Below, in pieces: positions 23,305 through 36,300 of a stretch of DNA of 64,000 nt. Positions within the stretch are counted from its first letter, which is position 1. Each line of letters starts with the position of its first letter. A program made the position numbers and the translations under genes. The stretch lies in the NCBI GenBank assembly GCA_921293015.1, contig OV121088.1, forward strand, positions 39,680,836 to 39,744,835, given 5' to 3'. The notes beneath the pieces are model-generated. The model saw nothing but the letters and a program-made list of their open reading frames with translations, was not told the DNA's origin and searched no databases. This DNA is from Phorcus lineatus (Eukaryota > Mollusca > Gastropoda > Trochida > Trochidae).

Positions 23305-24165
23305 TTTTATGGGCATGGTCATGAGGGAGATATTCATTTACTTAATTCAACAGGTGCGCTCATCATGGAAAACATGCAACTAGTTCTCCAACGCGTGAAC
23401 GAGTTGACACAGACTGTGATCGCGTTGTCGAGTCCCAACACGTTGTAGACTTGTACATTGTTGTAGATGATAATGTACTTAATGAACAATTGGAAATGAA
23501 TTAAATAGTTTCTTTTTCAAGTACCTCCTGACACTTTTCAACAACTCGAGAATAATTTAGTCAAACGAACTAGTTGTACAAAATAAAAACGCGTTCTAGA
23601 TATTTAGAACTATTTCCAGGAAGATTTAACTTGTTCTCATTCAGTTGCAAAGTTGCGATCAGCTTCCGTACGAAAAGCATTACTACATTATGCAACAAAA
23701 TGGTTCTTCATAAAGAAAATGTGTGTTAAACAACTCGGTAACAAGTTCTTGAGTGGTGATCGAGTTGTTGAAAACTTGACCGAGTATGCGTATCATCAGT
23801 TTGAACTTTATTTCATCCCAAAAGACTAAACTGTCCATTTGCAAAGGTTTTTTAGAGATTTATTTTAATCTTTATTACCATGGTGGAAAAAAGAAAAAAA
23901 CTTCTTGTCAAGGTCACTGCATTTAAAGAACAACTACTTTGAAAAAACTGAGCATTACTCAAGATGAACATAGTGCAAATCTCCATTTTATTCTCCATCT
24001 GTTCGTTGTGTATATATCCCTGACGTCACCCGCTAAAACCAACTCAGTAAGCACGAGGACCCCTCGAATAAAACAGCGTGACCGACATGTCACTAGTAGA
24101 GGAAATGAGGAACACGTTCTGCAAAGCGTGAACTAGTTGATGCAAGTTTGAACGCTACGCCTCGG
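23305..24165 (+). repeat. Module P, copy 1 (dyad superarray begins)
   Basis: Matches 49,575-50,110 in inverted orientation across the small frame at 23,365, the word TTCTTTTTCAAGTACCTCC, CTCGAGAATAATTTA, and CGAATAAAACAGCGTGAC with ACTAGTAGAGGAAATGAGG. Roughly 350 bases near 23.67-24.02 kb are present only here. Carries several AACTAGTT and AACGCGTT dyads. Confidence 0.8.
23365..23448 (+). CDS. Small conserved frame, 27 codons, doubtful gene
   Basis: Starts MENMQLVLQRVNEL and ends SSPNTL before TAG. The inverted copy at 50 kb has the same start and stop with one synonymous change and two replacements (Q to P, P to S). The frame continues upstream in both places with partial peptide similarity (GHGHEGD against GQGHQED, and STG before ALIM). 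Leucines and valines fall with heptad-like spacing. The palindromes AACTAGTT and AACGCGTG are read as QLV and RVN. Conservation may come from recent duplication alone. Confidence 0.2.
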   Translation: MENMQLVLQRVNELTQTVIALSSPNTL

Positions 24166-24199
24166 AGACCCACGATTCAAACAGGAGGTGTATTGAGCG

Positions 24200-24915
24200 A
24201 TACAACTCGGGAAGTGTGGGTATATCTAATACAAGTTGTATGTATGTTATAATTGGACTTTGACAGATGGAAACCACTTGTACATTTTGTAGATCTATTT
24301 TTTAGTTGTTGAGTACGTGGAATGAGTTGTATATGTGTGATTTAGTTAGTTGAAGCACAGGATGAGACGTAGAATTTATATATTTGTGCATGTTAAGAGT
24401 GCGGAACGCGTTATACAAGCGTGATTTAGTTGTAGGGAGCAAGAAACTAGTTGTTCAAGGGTGATTTAGTTCTCGAGAGAGTGGAACGAGTTGTTAAAGT
24501 TTGATTTAGTTGTTGATAGCATATATCGAGTTGAACAAAGGTATATATGTTGAAGATATGTGAATTAGTATAAATAACGGCAAACTAGTTGTATATTTTT
24601 TATTTAGTTGTTGGCTTATCTTCAAGTTCTATAAGTTGGATCTGCATGTTGTGAGTGCGAATAGCGTTGTAGACGTGTTATTAAGGTGTTGAAAGCATAG
24701 ACTTTTTTTGCATGTTCGAGGGTTATTAAGTTGTGAACGATTTGTAGAAATTTGAGTAAGTTGTTGCCTCAGCGTTAGTGTACGTTATCGTGTACGTAAA
24801 AGGAGTTGTTTGAGAGAGATTTAATTGTAGAAAGCCTGGACATGATGTAAAGTTGTGATTTAGTTTTCGAGAGCGTTGAACAACTTGTTCAAGTGATATT
24901 TAGTTGTTGGCTGAA
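24200..24915 (+). repeat. Degenerate 40-42-bp array (type S)
   Basis: Recurring pairs of GTGATTTAGTTGTTGA-like and GAGCGTGGAACGCGTTGT-like words about 20 bases apart. Units are heavily diverged. The same type occurs at 44.46-44.77, 50.68-53.23 and 57.88-58.12 kb. Confidence 0.65.
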
Positions 24916-24919
24916 CATC

Positions 24920-26600
24920 GGCTCAGTGTATTTTTGAGGTCTTGTGATATTGCACCAAAATTAAACTTAACTAAAACACATGAAGGAATTACCAAACACT
25001 GACGTGCATGTATCATGTTCATCACCCTGTATAGGGCAGCGAAGCCGAATTCCAACTGTATTGTTTTATATCATTGAAAAATTCAATAAACATAGCTTTT
25101 GAAGTTAAAGATTTCAAAAATGTAAATAATAGAAATATTGCAAGAGTGTGAAATAATCCCACATAACTTTTGCCAAGCAATGATTGATTCAGCGCGAGTT
25201 ACCGTATTTTGAAGTCAGTGACGATTATTCATGACGCCACTATTACGGGTCGTCGAATACACACGCGTTTGAAATAGAATAGAATCGGTATTAAGAAGTT
25301 ATTACCCTCGGAAGTGTATCATATGACACTTACGAATCTCTTTCAAATGTGTATATAACCCGAGCGTGAATAAAAAAAATCTCACTCGTTTCGTAAAAAT
25401 CATACAACACACCTCCTCGGGTAATAATCTCTATATATTTAAGTAGCTCAAGAGTTACATTAAAAGGCTTCTCCGAACGGAGAATAAGCATTTAAAATGG
25501 ACGACATAAAATAATTTCTTCAATTTTAAATTTTAATAAAAACCCGGAAAATAGCCTTTGGAAAGAAATCTTTGGTTTACATTTATCTCGACGCATGTCT
25601 ACCTACATGTCGATATATCCTTTCAACTGCAATAAAACCTATACGTTTTTGTGACTTGGGTACTTAAGTTTTCCGTTCTGCGACGGAAACAAATTTCCTG
25701 GATGTGTTTCTATGCAAACGGAAACCAAAATATAGGTTTCATTAAATGAAATTTCCAAAAGGCTCAGCCACAAATTATGATTGTTCAATATGTTAATTTA
25801 ACTAGGCCTTATGGTTTTATAGTTGAGAAAAGCTGAGACGGAGATAATTTAAATATGACCTGTCAGATTCGCTGTGTCTGGGGATGAAAAGTATAAGGAC
25901 TTATATCCGTCACCAAATTCTTTCATGATAATCCTCATCAGGTAAGAACTCTGTACAGGCCTTTTGCTTCTGGAGCAGAAGATAAAAAAGACCCCGTAGA
26001 ACATGGGATGAGAGTTATCAATATTGATCGAATAAATCCCACTAACGTTACCCAACGTAAGGAAGTGTATAACTCTAAAATCGAAACAATGCAATTTTCA
26101 ATTTCTCCTGTGCCCTAAACTGTTGAACTAATTGAGCGAGACGATGAACAAGTCCAGAAAGGCATGAACTAGTTGCTGAAAGTCCGGAAAATTCCATTGT
26201 AGATTTTAGCTGGTAAAAAGCAAATTTTGCAAACACTCTTTGAATTTTAGATATCGCTACTATTTATCAAATCATTTATTTTATGTTTTGAGAAGAAAAT
26301 ATAAGTATAAAAAATCGAAAAGAGCTGCTGAATTTACATTTTCTTTTAATTCAAAAGAATCATCAAAGAATGGTAAGCTGTAACAATCAACAATACATTA
26401 CTACTACAGTCACCCCGAAAAGTGCAACGGTGTTAAGATTCAACAAGAAACAAAAAGTTCACCACATGTGCTCTCGTAAAATCGCGTTGAGGACTCGGAA
26501 GAATGTGAGCAAAGTTTGAATATTAATGACCAAAGTAGGATAAAATAAGTTATTCCTTTTCATAAGACATGTTTTATTTGTTTAAGAAATACGTTGGAAC
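24920..26600. other. Low-density stretch without genes
   Basis: Few dyads and no coding evidence. An 81-codon minus frame at 25,849-26,094 lacks support. The motif returns at 26.1 kb (GAACTAGTTG). Confidence 0.4.
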
Positions 26601-26639
26601 CTACCTTGTTGTTTTAAACAGACATAGCTGACGACGTTG

Positions 26640-27500
26640 CGAACTAGTTGTAAAAAGTCATAGCGCATTCTAGACATTTACAACTAGTTCTCGACATATC
26701 GAACTAGTTCTCCGAACATCTAACGAGTTGTGGATTTGTTGGAAACCATTTGTTATAAACTTTGTCATCATTAAGGAGAAATGATTCTTATTTAGTTTGA
26801 TCTCATTAAAACTCGTGAACTACTTGTATAGCGCTGATCGAGTTGTTGAAAAGTTTATCGAGTTGTATCAGTGCGAACTGCCTTATACTTTGAAAGTCTT
26901 AACACGATGATCCAATAAACATCTCTCTAGTTCATTAAGTTACCTTAAATAATTCAGATCTGTTTTGGTAATTAGTTTAAGATTTAGATCTCGAACTTAA
27001 CTTTTTTTTACTAGTCCTGAGTGAATGAATTCGAATCTATTATTTTAGCGTTCAATTGTTTTTTGAACAATCATGTATCTACAATATTAATTCAGCATAA
27101 GAATTGCTTTTTATACTGTTCTTGATCAAAATCGTCACCAGAGAAAGAAGTTACTCTCAGCTTCTAACAAAAGCAAGTTGTGAAAAACGTTTAACGCGTT
27201 GGATCGCGTTGTGGACTGTTTGTGATCAAGTTTTTGAGAGTTTCAAACGATTTGAGGAACTAGTTTTCCAAATAACTGTAAAATGTTCAATATGTGTAAG
27301 TCATTAAATGTTAAATAATTTAGTCAACGTCAACTCAGGGGCTCGATAGTTACTTCTAAGACAAATGAAACATGATTGATTGATTTAAATCTGCAATACG
27401 ACCAGAGGTAGAACTCGTTCCGACTTTTCAACAACTAGTTCACAACTAGTTCACGCTCTCGCCGAACTAGTCGAACTATTGTAGGACAAAAGAAGAAGTG
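26640..27500 (-). repeat. Mixed dyad modules, including module Q fragment
   Basis: GAACTAGTTGTAAAAAGTC and GAACTAGTTCTCCG at 26.64-26.71, the conserved GATCGAGTTGTTGAAAAG module at 26.81-26.89, and an inverted module Q piece at 27.40-27.50 (CAACTAGTTCACGCTCTCGC) beside GACCAGAGGTAGAACTCG. Confidence 0.6.
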
Positions 27501-28109
27501 TATCACTGAAATCAAGTGGGAGGGCTAATGAAAGCAACCTTAATTGTTGTTGAACAGTTGCCGTTTTCAAGATAGAAAAAATAACTATCAGTCGTTGAAA
27601 ATTCAGTCACTATCCCACTTTTATTGTGAAACATCAGGAGGTATTTCCATGCAAAGTCCATTTTCCTGCACTTTGTTCCGCGTGACGTCAATATGAAACT
27701 ATATGTTCAACAAAATGATTACAAAAAGATAACTTATATCATCTCACGAACAATCGGTCGTAAACATAGGATGTAAACATTCCATCATGATCACCGTCAT
27801 TTTGTCTCTTGAATAATAACAATTGAATTGCGCTTTTAAAAACAATAAATTAATTACAGCCAATGAAACAATGGAGTAACAGTTCACGTCCATTGAGCTT
27901 TTCCGTAAGAAAACGTCTACCGTTTATAATCAACGCATTTTCATCTTTATTTGAATTTTCTCGTGAAAAAGACCTCGACCCAATCACATTCATTTCAGCA
28001 CACTACAGTTGAATTTTTATTATGTTCTGAGCATTTGTTAACGCCTAAGTGAAAGTTTTGTACAACGTTGCCCACTATCTTGTTTTCGCACAAAATATTA
28101 GCGGCACTA

Positions 28110-30900
28110 GGTATTCAGAGGGTAAATGGTAATTTAACAATTACGTTAATCCAATGTGATAATTATATTCTTTATTCCTCCAACGGAGAGTTACAAAAAC
28201 ATGGACGTCTCTGTTTTGCGTTCTTAGTGGTTGTTTTTTCAACACGAGGGGTGTTAGGGTTTGAAATTTTGTCGTTAATATAGAATCTACTTATAGGCTT
28301 CACTAAATCTTAAATGTTTTGAATTTTAAATATAACTTTAATCGAACGTAGCAATTCTATCCACGCAACGATGTACGGCTAAAACAAAAGGAGAGCTACT
28401 TTGTCAGTTTAAATCTTGTATTCGTCAGTGGGTGGAAAGGAACATAGAGACGCATCTTAACAACGTCACGAATGGAACCCGAAGATTACAAACTCGTCCC
28501 GCTCCGAGAAAATTGATAGTCTATATCGATACGTTTTCACTTTGCCGTGGGAAGATGGTAGAATTGAAGCACGTAGATTAGCCTTTCAATCACCTCGAAG
28601 CGAAAAAATGACAATCCCGAGCTTGGATGAAACCATTTCAACTTATTCCTACATAAAATTGAGATACGTCAATTAATTACAATTAACATTCTTTACTTAA
28701 TTCCCTTTCTCTATAAAACGAAAATATTAACACATTTTGAGTTGAATGTTTCTAGTACATGTATTTACCTGCTTAGTAGCAGGTCAGAGCAAGTTCAAGC
28801 AACGCGTTCGCCAGTTGTGGAACTAGTTGTATTTTCGACAACACATTCGCAAGTTGAAGAACTAGTTCAATTTTCAACTACAAGTTCGCCAGTTGTGGAA
28901 CTAGTTCAATTTTTAACATCACGTTCGCCAGTTGAAGAACTAGTTCAATTTTCAACAACACGTTCGCCAGTTGTAGAACTAGTTCAATTTTCAACAACAC
29001 GTTCGCAAGTTGTAGAACTAGTTCAATTTTCAACAACACGTTCGCCAGTTGTAGAACTAGTTCAATTTTCAAAACACGTTCGCCAGTTGTAGAACTAGTT
29101 CAGTTTTCAACAACACGTTCGCCAGTTTAACAACATATTCTGCAAGGTTAAAGTATCATCCGGCAAAATATGATAAAATATTTTTTTAAAATTATTTGTG
29201 TCTCACCGAGGAACGAGTTCAACGTTTTTCAGTTTGATTTTCTCCTGATTCACGGCTGTGTTGTATCAAAAGACATACAGGTATTACAGTTTTCTATATT
29301 CACGTCATGTTTCCCAATCTTAGACACATGCAGTTTAATTCAACATGATAAAGCCTGACCCTAACTAGACCGTTTGTGTTGGAGAGCGTGTTTAAGTTTA
29401 GCACAACTTGTTTTGCTTACATGATGAAAAGTAGCGATATGAAAGTATTTCTGCAAACGAGTTTAATATGTCACAGGTAAGAAATATATAAACCTTGTAC
29501 CTTAAAAAATCATGACCGAATTTAGTCACTCGCGTTACAGGAGAAGGCAGTTCACACTGATACAACTCGGTCAACTTTTCAACAACTCAATCAGCGCTCG
29601 AGAACTAGTTCACGAGTTGATGTAATTAGAACTAGTTCACAAGTTGATGTGAATTTGACCAGACTTATAAAACTTTTGAAATACTAGTAGATAGTCAGTC
29701 TCTCTTGGAATTAATACATGCAAAATTCGGAAACACCTCCATAAATAGTACGAGTGACATTGATGAATAAACTCGATACATTTCAACATTACCTGCATCA
29801 CATTCGCAATTGTTAAACCAGTTCGAGTTTTTCATGAACGCGTTTCAAGTTGTGGAACTAGTTACAAATATCGTTTTGCCATATGATCTTTGGAATATCT
29901 TAATCACATTTATAAAGCAAGGTTTATATCCTCTACATGTGAAATAATTTTGTATTGTCACAGCTTATATTTAATCAACAAAGACTTCACACATTGTGGA
30001 ACAAGTTTCACAATAAACGAGCTTGTTCCAACACACGCTGTCTCGATTGTCTTCACCGGATTTCGCGGGCAGCCCATACTTGAAGACGCAAGTGCTACAT
30101 TTTTCTATTTTATTACAGGTATACCTCTATAATCCCTAAACAAACTCTACAACCCGACCTGGCCTACATCAACTACTTCACCATTGATGAACGCGTTTCA
30201 CGTTTTGCACGTTTTTATGAGGAGCAGAACTCTATATTGCAATTTGTTCAATGTGAAAGTTTTTCTGATGACGAAAAGAGGAAATAACCTGTTAATTTGT
30301 TGTTTTTTTCTAAACAGCCTTTGAAGCTACAATATTCTTCATAATACCGATTTTTGTAATCGAAATTATTCACTCGATATTAGTATAAATAGTAAAGTAA
30401 ATAGTTATATTACTAGTAATAATAGTAAAATAAAGTAGAATATTTATCTTTCATGTTGGAATCTTTCACTTAATGGGACCGAGATCTTAAATATGTTTCT
30501 AATGCAATATTTTCGGTGGTTTGAATAAATCAATTGGGTAAACAAACAATTTTACACTAGACAAACTCGGTTATGTATCACTTGGACTCGTATAAGGATT
30601 GAACTAGTTCAACATGTCTAGAACTAGTTGTAAATGTCTTGAACGTGTTCTGACTTTTTACAACTAGTTCGCAAGATCTTCAACTCATTCCGAATTTGAC
30701 AACCATGTACATACAGGTTTCGTGTTATTTCATGGACAAAACAAACATACTACCCAATACTACCCACCAGAGGCAGAAGTCATACCGTCTTTTCAACAAC
30801 TGGTTCACGTCTTGCGAACTAGTTCATCCTCTCGCCGAACTAGTTGAACAGTTGCAGGACAAAAGGAGAGGAGTATTATACGGAATTTAACTTTACTTCC
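28110..30900 (+). repeat. Module R copy A (+)
   Basis: Aligns with C (41.5-43.5 kb) in the same orientation and with B and D inverted. Landmarks are TTTCAATCACCTCGAAGCG (28,590), the 39-bp array (28.8-29.1 kb), the spacer AAGTATCATCCGGCAAAAT (29,150), GATATGAAAGTATTT (29,440), AAGGCAGTTCACACTG (29,545) and a terminal block ending CGCCGAACTAGTTGAACAG at about 30.85 kb. A 29.83-30.07 segment is shared with 47.7-48.0 kb (TGTCTCGATTGTCTTCACC). Confidence 0.75.
28800..29135 (+). repeat. 39-bp minisatellite, open on both strands
   Basis: About eight units, each carrying GAACTAGTTC, then AATTTTCAAC, AACACGTTCG and CCAGTTGTA. Because 39 is 13 codons and the units lack stops in some frames, both strands stay open: plus reads ELVQFSTTRSPVV per unit, minus reads ELVLQLANVLLKI. 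Unit variants include a shortened one near 29,070 that breaks the phase. The frames are best explained by the repeat itself; expression is unknown. Confidence 0.9.
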
Positions 30901-31479
30901 CGACTCGGTTTTCGACTTTAAATAGGATCACGTACATGTTTTTGCTTAAATATTCTATCAATATGCATTGCTGTCAAGTCATTTTCGTAATGAAATAAGA
31001 ATTAGGGTTGTTTAAACACAATACAAAGTACCAACATGTTACTTATTTGAATATTTACAAATATTGTTTTAGGATCAGAACTGAATTAATATGATGTTTA
31101 GGTTATTGAATCGAGGTATATTGACAAAACGTTATGTTTAATTTTTATGGTTTTTTTTTGGAATTTCAATGTTCAAACGTTATCGTTTCCTTGGGAACAA
31201 AGATTTTCGATTACCACATAGATCTAATTATCACAAGCCTTTATTATAAAAACTTTGCATGTTGTTTACAAAATGTCATCATGGAAAAACATATAATAAT
31301 TTTAAAAAGGACCTAATTTTTATATAAAATCCCATCTCAGAGATTTAAAACCTAATGCATAAATGCATAATTGAAAATTTTTCAATACATGTAAATATTA
31401 AATATTCAAATTAGCATTCCTTGAATGTTATATAATTATTCCGGGATGTTAGTACATAGCCACGGTGCGCCCGCGCGGT

Positions 31480-31625
31480 TAGGAGCGAGATTGCCCAGTG
31501 GTGAGAGCGTTACACCTTGGATCAGAAGGTCCGTGGCGCATCCCACAATGGTGATGCGGGCTTTCTCCCTGGATATTACTGCAGCCGCGCTACAAGTGAA
31601 CTAATCTTGAAAGCGGCGATAAACA
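31480..31625 (+). mobile_element. Short tRNA-derived SINE
   Basis: The head has an A-box-like TTGCCCAGTGGTGAGAGCG and a degraded B-box near 31,530. It is followed by the family 3' module GCAGCCGCGCTACAAGTGA and CTTGAAAGCGGCGATAAACACC. Shorter than the copies at 5.8 and 56.2 kb because the middle part is absent. Confidence 0.7.
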
Positions 31626-32204
31626 CCAATGCCCGCGCAGTGAGATCTACATTCCTTACTAAGCTAAAATAATTCTTCCAAACGCACATATTTCATAACG
31701 TCATTTGAAACGTGCTGAGCCTAATGTATGCGTGCCAAAAATGTGAACAAATTACATTTGCTAATGTACTTGCACTCCACTCCAGCCATACTCCTCCAAA
31801 CTACGGTCATACCCAGAGAAAAAAGAAATGAAAGAAACTTAAACTTTATATATCATAAATGTCATGTCATCTTGCTGTGTTCAGTGCAGTAAGAAATCGA
31901 CTGATTCAAATAATCCAATGAGAGGACAGATATGGTTAATTGACAAAGATAGTAAAATGACTCACATTGAACGACTTCGTCCCGACATACTTGTTTATGA
32001 CTATAAGTCGAACTGGGCTTTTTATGCAATAACCGATTAGGCCCAAAAGCTTTCACCACAGGTCGACTAGAAATAATAATGATTTCAGAAACTTGCTGAA
32101 CACGCCAATAACAATTAAGGCTGAATCCTGAATGACAAAAGAATTCACTTATAGAGCGCCTATATCATGGTCAAGCCAAAAGAGCCCAAAATTGTTTCCA
32201 TATG

Positions 32205-32287
32205 ATAGCAGCCGCGATATAAGTGAAAAACTCTTGAAAGCGGCGTTAAACCTCACCCCACATCACACCTCACCCCACATCACATCT
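32205..32287 (+). mobile_element. SINE 3' fragment with 17-bp tail repeat
   Basis: Contains GCAGCCGCGATATAAGTGA and CTTGAAAGCGGCGTTAAAC, then ACCTCACCCCACATCAC twice in tandem. The head is missing. Confidence 0.7.
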
Positions 32288-32289
32288 AC

Positions 32290-32960
32290 AACTCGTCCCG
32301 TTCAGATAATTATATCTCGTTAAAAACCACCAGCAACTAAATAACTTAAAACTTATTATCTAACAGTTTGTTTTACACATTTGACAACTATTTGTAAAAC
32401 TCGTTCCTTATATTAAAAAACAAAATGATACATGTTCAACTCGTTCGAAACTCTTAACAACTTGACCACATTTATTTACTTTTGAATCCGACTTGTTGTA
32501 CCCCTTAAAGCCTTTCGACAACACGATCACAATTGCGCAATGAGTTCAACGCTCCGAAAAACGTATACAAATCGTCTCGACCATACACTAATGAAATAAT
32601 ACGTTTATAAATCCGCCAACTTCATTAACAACAATCTCTAACACGGTCCACACAGAAAAAAAATATAAAAAAACATCTAGCACATCTAGTTCCTAACCCA
32701 CAGCATTTCAATAATGTTCCACGTTAAAACGTTCACGGGTGCAGCGAACAACTAGATTGCGCTTCGTTCCAAAACATTTACGTCAACTATCCTCATCACG
32801 TTTCATGACTTTAAAAACTTTTCGCTGTTGATCGTCGGCATTTATAAAAACACTTGTGATAGTTTTCGTCGTTTGAATCCTGCAACTGATGAACTCGTTG
32901 TGCGAGAAGACGAACTTGTTGAGGCCTTAGAAAGAGTGGGCGCGTTGAAAGAGTTCTCTA
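32290..32960 (-). repeat. Degenerate dyad array (type S, inverted)
   Basis: Complementary words such as ACAACTCGTCCC, CAACTCGTTCG and CGACAACACGATCAC recur irregularly. Heavily diverged. Confidence 0.4.
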
Positions 32961-33399
32961 ATTCGTAGTGCTTCCGATGCCGTGACATGGATTTCCATAA
33001 ATGAAATGGTGACCTGATAAGCAGAGGTTGAATGAATTAAATAACTTCCGTATGAAGTGATACATGAATACTAAGGAAGTTAATTTGCTCACCCCTCATG
33101 TAACCATACTCAATTGACACAAACAAAACAGCGGGCTAAAATGTTTACAATTAAATTGCATTCTCATCATGGTACGACACCTTTTTTATGTTGACATACA
33201 TGACAATATCATGAAAATTGGCTTCTGCATTAAGCTTCAGCATCATATTTATTCTAACAGAATCAAACGCACTGAGCCTTTAAAATCTTGACAAATTGTA
33301 CATGTACTTATCAAAAAGGCTATCAGTACTTGAAGGTCGGTTCCGAATATATATTTGCGGAAAACTCGACACGCGTTGATTAGTAGGAACGCTTTGTAC

Positions 33400-36300
33400 A
33401 TTTTGGGAGAGAAATATGACTTCCATTCAGCAACGAATTGCCTTGAAAAGGATAGAAATTGTTATCCCTCACACAGCCGGTGGACTAGTTCGCCAAAAGT
33501 GGAATCCTTAGTTGTAAAGAGGGTGAAACTAGTTCTCAAATTCTGGTCCTATTGACGATTTCACTCGGTTAAGATGTTCAAATGATAAAAACTTGCACAC
33601 TGATGTTTATAAAAACAACATTTTAGCAGTGTTGAGAAAAATTGTAAATTACTACGATGGAAAAAGTCAAGGATATATTGAAAGGTTCAACAGTAGCTGC
33701 AAATAGTCACAGCTGCTACAGACTTTGAAATGTGCGAGGACTCGACACGCTGTGAACACATTATTGTTACATACATGTACATGTTTAATGCATTTTTAAA
33801 CAATCATCGAATGACTTATTGATCAAATACTTTTCATCTCTCTGAAAAATACCCTGCAACCAATCCTGTGTTCCAAAATGGAAAAACTTTAGATATTGCG
33901 AACTAGATGTACAAATCCGGAACGCGTTCAAACTTTGGTGAACTAGTTCTCAACATATGGAACTAGTTCATCAAGGCTCGCACATGTTGCATATTTGGAA
34001 TCGTTTTTCAGTTCAAGCAGACCAAAACGGGTTCGCTTTTGTTTGAAATGGTTCAACATTATGGCAAAATAACATATTTGATAAAAATTGCCATCAGCAC
34101 AAACGTGAGCAGACACTTTTTAACTTTGGTCTCAATACAAAATTTACATCAACTCGTGAACTAGTTCTAGAGCGCTGATCGAGTTGTTGAAAAGTTGACC
34201 AAGTTGTAATAGTGTGAACTGTTTATTTATAGCAAATGACCAGATTCAAATTCATACCTTTTCAAGGTATTAGCTATATTAAGATTTTATGCATCTTCGA
34301 TAATAAGTATAAATTTACCCGTGACAAATCAAACTTGGAAGAAATACTTTCATATCGCTGCGTTTCATATTGTAATCAAGTTTTGGAAAAGTTAAACAAG
34401 TTCTCTTCAAACAGAACTAGTTGACTTAGGCTTGATAATTTTGAGTTGGACTGTTAGGAAGATTTGCAAACAATACGTTGACATTGAGCTGTCATACATG
34501 TATCTCTTTCATTACAGGAGACTCGTAAAATCAGGGTGAAAAAGAATCTACACAATTTCTGTTGAACGATCAAGCCCTATAAACGTGGAACTCGTTCGCC
34601 TGTGGGACAAATAGTTGTTGATTTTATTACATTTTGCCGGATGATACGTTAACGTTGCAGAGTACGTACCTGGCTTTATGCTTTGAAATTTATTATTCGT
34701 AAGATGTACCAGTTAAAAAATGTGGAAGTACAGTTGTTTTACTGGCGAACGTGTTGCGAAAAGAAATGAAGTAGTTCTTCAACTGGTGAACGCGTTGTTG
34801 GAAAAGGATGAACTAGTTCAACAGCTGGCGAACGTGTTGCAGGAAGTTAGAACTAGTTCATCGCAGGGGAACCGAACTAGTTGTATAAAAGGAGAATCTG
34901 TTCCCATAAGTTGGAACTTATCTTACAACTGATGATCGTGTTGGAAGGAATGTTGAACTGGTTGTGTAACAGGCGAACGTTGTGAAGTAGACTGGCTCTG
35001 ACTTATGAGGAATAAAGGGAAGGGGTGAAATTTAACCAAAATGTGTTGATTGTTTCTTAATTATAGAATTGTATAGTGAGTTATGTAAAGAATGTTAATT
35101 GAAATTAATAGAGGTATGTCCATTTTATGTAGGAATGAGCTTAAATGGATTCATCCATACTCGTGCATTGACATTTGTTTCGCTTCGAGATGTCATTGAA
35201 AGGTAACTCTACGCGCTTCAATAAATTATACATGATCTCCACGTGATCTCTGCGCGACGAACAGAAAATGTTAGCGACGAGAGTAACCCTCCGTCTTTGT
35301 GAGCTTTACGTAGCCGTGTGGATATAATCGCTGCGTCATCATTCGGTAGGTTGTTCCTGGCTTGAGGCACATAGTCTCAAACGTTAAATTTAAAATTTTA
35401 CATTTAATCGTCCTTGAAGGCTATGAGTATACTCTAAATTAATGAAGGCATTTTCAAAACCTAACACTACTTGTGAGCGTGACAAATAGCAGTGGATTCT
35501 TCTGGTAAAACTCGATACACTGACGTTATCACCATGTACTAATGTGCAATCAATGGGGTCAACACATACGATTTCAAAGTTCTATAGTGAAAAATGATAA
35601 AGGTAAATGGACGGAGGATTGGGAGTACTGTATTCTAATCTCGTTAAAATGAGACAAAACGTTCACTGTGCGTTACGAATCTTCGCGTAATCAGTGTAGC
35701 AAAATGGGTTTAATTTAAAGTGAAACAGGAAGATGTTGATCAGTCAACATTTTGCATCCAATTTACATAATTATAAGTTAATTGATCTACTAAACACTAT
35801 CAGTATATTTTTTACTTTTGTATGCTCTAATTAAGTATCAAAAACTAAACTTGAGTCATTTCCGCATGTCATAGTCCGGTTTTTGAACAAAAATAACAAT
35901 GTAAACCTGTTCACTTTCTCATTACTGATCTTACCAGCAACACAATGCTTAAATTAGTGCTGAGTTAACTACGAATTGTCGCCTGTACGTCATCCTGTAA
36001 GTTCGACTCCATTGACCAACTCTTAAATCCTCTAGTGAGAACACGTGACATGCTCATGTTTAAAGGGTTTGTGACTGTGCATCCATAATAACATAAGCCA
36101 CAATTGAAGACTTATGCTTTTATGTCTATATTTTCTTCGCAGTGTCGATACTAAAAAATAAGAAATTAAACAAAATATGTGTATCTTATTAAAATATTTG
36201 CTGTATAATAATTTAAGTATATTAGTATCTGTTTTATGATAAACTGTTTGTTACTAATAGACCTTAAAATTGATGAAAACAAGACCAAAAAATTATTTGT

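Noticed and set aside
22421..23448. Several 60-104-codon frames on both strands
   Set aside because: They cross the 152-bp minisatellite, whose period is not a multiple of three; similar peptides recur in rotating frames.
28800..29135. CRISPR array
   Set aside because: The units are contiguous 39-bp repeats without unique spacers, in eukaryotic DNA.
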